Shown here piece by piece: positions 58,817 through 64,000 of a stretch of 64,000 nt of DNA; within the stretch, counting starts at the first letter, position 1; each line of letters starts with the position of its first letter. The notes below the pieces were generated by a model, which worked only from the letters and a program-made list of their open reading frames with translations, was not told the origin of the DNA and searched no databases. Both the position numbers and the translations under genes were made by a program. Location: NCBI RefSeq assembly GCF_022605165.1, contig NC_063079.1, positions 940,001 through 1,004,000 on the forward strand, written 5' to 3'. The DNA comes from Purpureocillium takamizusanense. Its lineage: Eukaryota; Ascomycota; Sordariomycetes; Hypocreales; Ophiocordycipitaceae.

Positions 58817-59366
58817 ATGTCGTACCCAACGCGATCTCTATCGACGCACATGCGCGGCCCGAGCGCGTCGGCGTCGACCGCATCTCAGTCGCCGGCGCTG
58901 GTGGCTCGCATCGAGGAGAAGAGGGCCGAGCTGGAGCATCTCAAGGAGCTCCGGGACCTGAGCGCGGCGGTGGCGACGCAGATGGAGGCGCTAGAGCGAA
59001 AGGTTTCGACACTGTCGAACGGGACAGAGGGTATGTCTCGCGAGACGAGGGCACGCGGGGATATGCGGATGCTGATGAGCGCGGGCAGCTATTGCGACTG
59101 TCATGGGCAACTGGCATAACGTGCTGCGCGCCATTAACATGGCCTCATGTGCGTTGACGGACCGACTGCCCATTGAGACACGGGACGACGCTGACTGGTT
59201 GACAGCAAAACTTGCGAAGCCATCTAGCGATGCCGAGCGTGAACCAACGGACGATCTGCCCCAGACGCTGGTCCGTATCCCGACGGAGCATGCGCCGACG
59301 CTTCAAGCCCAAGCCGAGGCGGCAGAGGCTGCGGCGACCGAGGAGGAGTCGGCGCCGGGCACATGA
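58817..59366 (+). CDS. DAD2: DASH complex subunit Dad2
   Basis: Dad2 is part of the fungal DASH/Dam1 ring that couples kinetochores to microtubules. Exons are 58817-59030, 59089-59148 (60 nt) and 59206-59366, giving 144 residues (yeast 133). The core is RIEEKRAELEHLKELRDLSAAV, then QMEALERKVSTLSNGTE (about 30-70), a coiled coil, followed by the exon 2 motif GNWHNVLRAINMAS, which is highly diagnostic of Dad2. The C-terminus is acidic and disordered. Introns are 58 and 57 bp. The start at 58817 was chosen because the upstream frame to 58610 has no protein character. Confidence 0.93.
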
Positions 59367-60596
59367 TGAGAGACGGCTACAACAGAAATTGGCTGATTGA
59401 GGAATCGGCGAGGGCGGTCTTGATGATTGAGCCTGAGGTGGTGGCCAATATCTATGCATACGCTGGCAAAGAGGCTTTCCCAGTGGCGGCGCTGCAGATG
59501 TCGAGGCTGGATGTCTCGCAAACCCCGCTGCTGAGCAGAGTGGCAAGCCAAGCCAAGCCAAGCCAAGCGGGCGCATGAAGGAAGGGTTGGCGCCGAGGCA
59601 GTAGTATCGGGCTGGTGCATAAACGTGGGCTTCGAGGCACAACTCCGAACGCCTGGGAGCCGGCGCACCAGATGCTGTTACTACCTACAGTACGTTAGTG
59701 CTGCACGTACAGCACTGGTAACTTAGTGTGCCGCCGTTGATGACGGCGTGAGGGACAGAGAGTGCGGGGCGGCAACACGAGACGCGTCGAGGCGCGTTGC
59801 TACAGGCGGAAGCGCAGCCACTAATACTCGTTTAGTAGGGTGGCCGAGCAGCAGCCGCACTGCACCGGTCAGAAAACAAAGAACAAGAACTTGGGCTTGA
59901 GTGAGACATGTGGCGGCCGCGCCTGCGGGAAAAAGCCGTTGGGCAGTTGGTTGCACTGGAAGGTTTGCAGCGGCAGGGCCAAGGGGGGAGGGGGAGAGGG
60001 AGGGGGCGGCAAGCAATAACTTACAACGTAACTTAGTACCTACTTCGTGCGTAGTAGCAGGATCAATCGACTCCATCCAGAAAGGAAAGAAGAAATCAGG
60101 CAGCTCAATGCCGTCTGCCTGCCTGCCCGTTGTCCCATCCACGCCAAGAGCCTTCCTTGGCCGCACCCCGTGCATGTCCTTTTTCTTTATCATCGTCAGC
60201 ACTGCAAACAAAAACAAAACAAAACAACATCACAGCACAGCACAACACGGCACAATACAACAGCCGCCTGGCCTGTCCGCCCCGTGTACCTACTACTACA
60301 CGACATATGCGCAAGGTAGTACTCCATCACCCGTTCGAATAGCCCTCTTTTCTACCTACCATTTCCCTACCCGCCGCCATCATCTCCAGAGTGCCTGATT
60401 ATCCACTGTTACCCATCGACCGACCGTTTCCTCGCGCGTTTGCATCGATCCCTGCTTTGGCACCCCCGCCCGCCCGCCCCGGAAAAGCATCTCCCACGAA
60501 ATTAGCTGCCCAACCGACCGGCCGCATTCGACGCCATCCAGACCCCCCTGGCCATTAATTTACCTTCAAGGGGTCCCCCGTCGGGCACCACACTGC
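59367..60596. other. Intergenic region upstream of coiled-coil gene
   Basis: 1.2 kb without a supported gene. It includes a short AGCCA repeat (59549-59570), a 7-bp inverted repeat at 59697-59716 and A/C-rich simple sequence (60195-60260). The right end is the promoter of the 60597 gene. Confidence 0.5.
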
Positions 60597-62805
60597 ATGG
60601 ACATGGCTCCTGTCGCTGGGCTCGGGCTTGGGGTTGCACAGGCGATGCCCCTGGCCGGCACTTTCGACATCCTCGAGGACGAGGCCCTCATCTCCTTGGG
60701 CTCCCCTTCGCCCTCGCCGCCACCATCATCACCACCACTACTACCACAACAGCTACACAACTCATCCGCCAGGGACGTGCTCGAGGAGCTCTCGGTTAAG
60801 CACAGACAAAATAGCCTTTCGGCCCCTGCCGCGGTCCAACAGCCGTCCAAGCCGACGAACACGCTTGAGTCTGACTCTCCGTCTCCCGAGACCAGGCCTC
60901 AGAGCAAGCCCGCCTGGCGGGTGGCATCTCGCAACCGTCGCCCTCCAATCGAGTCGGAGACGTTTGAGCCGCTTGATGCGGTGATTGAAGAGTCAAGCAC
61001 GCTTCTTCAGGAAGTCGAAGCACCTGAGACGCCTCGGTCTGTGCCCGCCCAGGAGCTCTCACACGAGCCTCTTGTCCAAGGTGAGCCTCAACCCCTCCAG
61101 CACAGATCGAAACACATTCGCCAACATGATTCATACAGATTTTGCACAGCAAAGGCCTCATCCACTGGATTCACTAGACTCTGACCCCGACATCCGGGAC
61201 CAGGTCGAGAAGCACCTTGCAGGTCAGTTTGAGTGTCTGGTCACACACCCATATCCGGCAGCGGAAGGGCTCGCGGAGAATCGTGGACCGACTCGCGACG
61301 GCATCGTCGTCCAAGTCCCGTCGGGAAGCACCGTCTACGGCTGCAACTTTTTGCACCGAATCTCTCGTCCCTGCTCCATCGAGCCGGGCGCCTCCCCGCA
61401 ACTCTTGACTGACGGCTATCGCTTCTTAGCCACGCCACTCAAGGCAGATGCATACGTTGTCCTAGGCGAAATGGAAGGTTCCGAACAAGGAGTGGTGGTG
61501 AGCGTCACTGAGCCACCTCCATACCCCGGTGGCCCGCTCAAAGTGCCCGAGGTTGTGACTGCGGTGAAGCAAGCGCTGTCGCCGTCTCCCTCCATCATCA
61601 GCGACCTCAGTAGCAGCATCGGCGACAGGTCATCCAGGACGGGGTCATTCTCGCTACCGCGCATTGAAGACTCACTGGAGGAGCTGGATAAGCTGGAAGA
61701 GGAACTCGAGGCCGTCAATGAGGCTGCCCTCTCACGTCCAGTTGCGGTGCCGCAGGATGCCATCGGGCCCACCAAGGCGTCTCCCAAGACTCCATCTATA
61801 CGCGGAACCCCAACGGCGCCTGGGCGTCCGTCGATGGCTGTGCAGTCGGCCACAGTCCGGGTCAAGCGAACCAGCAACGCGAGACCCTCTCTTCGGCGGA
61901 CGGCGTCCCTCACTCTGCACGAGAAGAAAGCAGACGGCCCAGAGCCCGCAGTGGAGCAAAAGGCGGCAGGCCCATTGACGGCCCGAGCCAAGCCGGGCAC
62001 CGCACGTACAGGTGCAGCTACGGCCAAGACGCCGGTCAAGTCCACTAAGCCGCCTACCGTGCCCAAGTTTGAGCTCCCGGGCGAGGCGGTCGCGAGACGT
62101 CTGAAGGAGCAACGCGAGGCGCGCGAGGCCAAGCAGGTCGAGGCGCAAAAGGCTCCCCCCGCCCCAACGAGGACCAGGATTAACAGACCACTGGCCAAGC
62201 CAACGTTTGAGCTCCCGGGCGAGGCCATCTCGCGTCGCAAGAGGGAAGAGCGTGAGGCGAAGCTCAAGGCGGAAGCTGAAGAGGAACGAAAGAAGCGCGA
62301 ATTCAAGGCACGCCCAGTGCGCCACAGCATCGGCCCCGCGACGCTGCCGCGGGCGACACTGGCGAGTCTTGCTCGGCAGACCAAGACATTGCAGAACGAG
62401 GCTGAGGAGAAGAAAGCCGAGGCGGGAAAGCTCAAGCGCATGTCCATGGGTTCGGTGCGTGCTGGAACAGCCGCGTCTGCGAGCCCGCAGTCGCCGCAGA
62501 CACGCGGAAGACACTCAACGGCCGCCGTGCTGGAAAACACGAGCCGTGCGACGTCGGCTTCCACGGGTAGGAGCAAGCGGAGCACGTTGTCGGCCGAAGA
62601 ACTAGAGCAGCAGAGGCTCCGGGGCAAGAAGATCCTGGAGAGGGACAGCACGCTCGCCAAGGACAAGGAGCGGGAGCGGCGCGAGAGAGAGGCACAGGCG
62701 AAGACTGCGCGGGAGCAGGCTGCTGAACGCTCTAGAATTGCGAGTCGGGAGTGGGCCGAGAAGAAGCGGCGTAGGGAAGCGGCTGCAAAGGCCAAGGAGG
62801 CCTGA
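60597..62805 (+). CDS. Coiled-coil protein with TPX2-like motifs
   Basis: 716 residues from exons 60597-61080 and 61139-62805 (58-bp intron). Not firmly recognised. Residues about 185-330 form a globular stretch (DPDIRDQVEKHLAGQFECLV, later VYGCNFLHRI and YVVLGEMEG). The rest is basic and disordered with two copies of an FELPGEA-[VI]-x-RR motif 47 residues apart (about 472 and 519). EERKKREFKARPV follows, which resembles the FKARP element of TPX2-type microtubule-associated proteins. The C-terminal 130 residues are a highly charged helical coiled coil, ending REAAAKAKEA. A microtubule- or spindle-linked role is an inference supported only by these motifs and by the neighbouring DAD2 and shugoshin genes. 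Confidence 0.75.
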
Positions 62806-63834
62806 GGGCGAGGGCGGAAGGCAACAAAACATTTCTGGTGTCTGGTTGGGTCTGTTTTCGGGATTCTAGCACAAGCACGGCGTCGGCGCGGGCTGCATGC
62901 ATGCAACTGTATAGCATTGTTTGATTGTCGTACGGATAGTATACGTGTACTTGTTTGGGGCCTCGGCATAGCCGCATGTACTTTGTAACACGTTGATAGT
63001 GATTCGATGCATTTGGACCACATGAACTACCTCTAATGTTGCTCTTTGTCTCGGTGCTTGTTCTAGAAGCCCCTCCCTCCCTCTCTTCTAGCAGGCTCAC
63101 GTACAGAGAGGTACATCCATCGTGAGACGTTAGTACTCACTCACACACATACGCCGCGTAGTGCTTGTTTGTCAATGCGCTTTAATCATCATCTAGCTAA
63201 ACTACTCCAGCCCTGCCCATATATAACATGTGCAGCGCGCATATCTCGCTCTTCTTCGCTGCCTCCGGCCCCCCCCCATTTCAACCCACATCCGCGGCGC
63301 CGGCGCTCCATCGTCCCCTGCCTGGCCTCGTTCTCGTCCTCGCAGAGTAAGATGCTGCTGAATGAGAGCTGTGTCCTCCATACATATTAACCAACACCCC
63401 CCTTCCTCCCCAGAGCCGACATAGCGCCGGTCGAAATTATGCATCCTCTTGCTTCGCAAAAGGGGGTGTGTTTCCAACGGCAACGAATGCTCAAAGTAGT
63501 AGTCGCTATGCCGATGCCGTATATACATACCCATATCTCGCTGGGGTGCGTTGCTCTCCCTCAACCACATCTCCCCTACTGAGAGTGAGGGAGACAAATC
63601 CTCCTGCGCTGTTGAGTAATAATATCTGAGTCAACGTGTCGCCGACATGCCTCAAGGGTCAAAACGACCAAACAATAGACAAACGTATGCGCCCAAGACC
63701 ACCAACGCCAGTAAGAGTTGCCCTTGTTCCAGTTTTGTTCTCGCAAGGTCCCAAGCCCGAGCGGGGGTATCGTGCACTTCCAAGTCCAACCACGAACTGC
63801 GTACTCAGATGCATCTCGACACAAAGAGACGCGC
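62806..63834. other. Convergent intergenic region
   Basis: About 1 kb between two converging genes. It has long pyrimidine-rich tracts and no supported frame. Likely holds both 3' UTRs. Confidence 0.5.
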
Positions 63835-64000
63835 TTAGAAATTCTGGGCGATGCCAGCGCTTTGCTGAGGATAGTGCGCTGGGTTCTCGATGCGCGTGTT
63901 ACGCCGCGCCGGGTTGTCCCTAATCACCGCCTGGCCGGGAAGCTCCTGAGGCCGCTGGTCGCTGTACGGGTTCTGCGCATACTGGTCGTAATAGGCGCCG
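63835..64000 (-). CDS. C-terminus of a minus-strand gene, cut by window edge
   Basis: The frame is open from the window edge down to a TAA at 63837-63835 and gives 54 residues rich in Tyr, Gln, Asn and Pro (beginning GAYYDQYAQNPYSDQRP and ending QSAGIAQNF). This looks like the cytosolic or disordered tail of a larger protein. Its identity cannot be told from this piece. Confidence 0.62.
   Translation of the reverse strand, partial: GAYYDQYAQNPYSDQRPQELPGQAVIRDNPARRNTRIENPAHYPQQSAGIAQNF

Noticed and set aside
61221..61262. Possible 40-bp intron (GTCAGT to GGCAG)
   Set aside because: Shorter than the other introns here (at least 53 bp) and lacks a branch site; the uninterrupted frame reads as a normal protein.

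Overview
The window is nuclear DNA of a filamentous ascomycete. The evidence is short (about 50-230 bp) GT-AG introns with CTGAC/CTAAC-like branch sites, compact genes with CACC-ATG start contexts, CT-rich and poly-C/poly-G non-coding DNA, and fungus-specific families (HET domain, Helo-like STAND N-terminal domain, DASH subunit Dad2, Clr5-like/ankyrin protein, DUF2293). A secreted heat-labile-enterotoxin-like ADP-ribosyltransferase is a family expanded in insect- and nematode-associated Hypocreales, so a hypocrealean Sordariomycete is my best guess (inference). No tRNA, rRNA, transposon or CRISPR array was recognised.

Layout. 1-12 kb: a small two-exon hypothetical gene (minus), a FucP-type sugar transporter, a low-complexity poly-Q protein, the ribosome-biogenesis factor SDA1 (minus) and the mitochondrial phosphate carrier (minus). 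13.6-18.2 kb: a secreted cyanovirin-N-homology (CVNH) protein reconstructed from three exons (minus), then a zinc alcohol dehydrogenase of the ADH6/cinnamyl type. 18.2-25 kb is a 6.7-kb stretch without a convincing gene, leading into a GPI-anchored, repeat-bearing cell-wall protein. 28.8-31.1 kb: a Clr5-like/ankyrin protein. 32-40 kb is an accessory-looking block: a 12-cysteine secreted peptide, an AT-richer stretch, the four-exon ADP-ribosyltransferase, an orphan Helo-like domain protein and a HET-domain gene. 41-43 kb: a bZIP transcription factor (minus), then 4.3 kb without genes. 47-63 kb is dense housekeeping sequence: a DUF2293 protein, RRP12 (minus) divergent from VPS29, shugoshin (minus) divergent from DASH subunit Dad2, and a coiled-coil protein with TPX2-like motifs. 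The right edge cuts the 3' end of a minus-strand gene.

How the genes relate. SDA1 and RRP12 both serve pre-ribosome maturation and export. Shugoshin and Dad2 share a 544-bp divergent promoter and both act at centromeres or kinetochores. The next gene carries microtubule-associated-like motifs, so 56-63 kb may be a small mitotic neighbourhood. The 32-40 kb block combines effector-like secreted proteins with self/non-self recognition domains. Gene models were built by eye: exon phases add up for every multi-exon model, but no splice site has been checked against transcripts.
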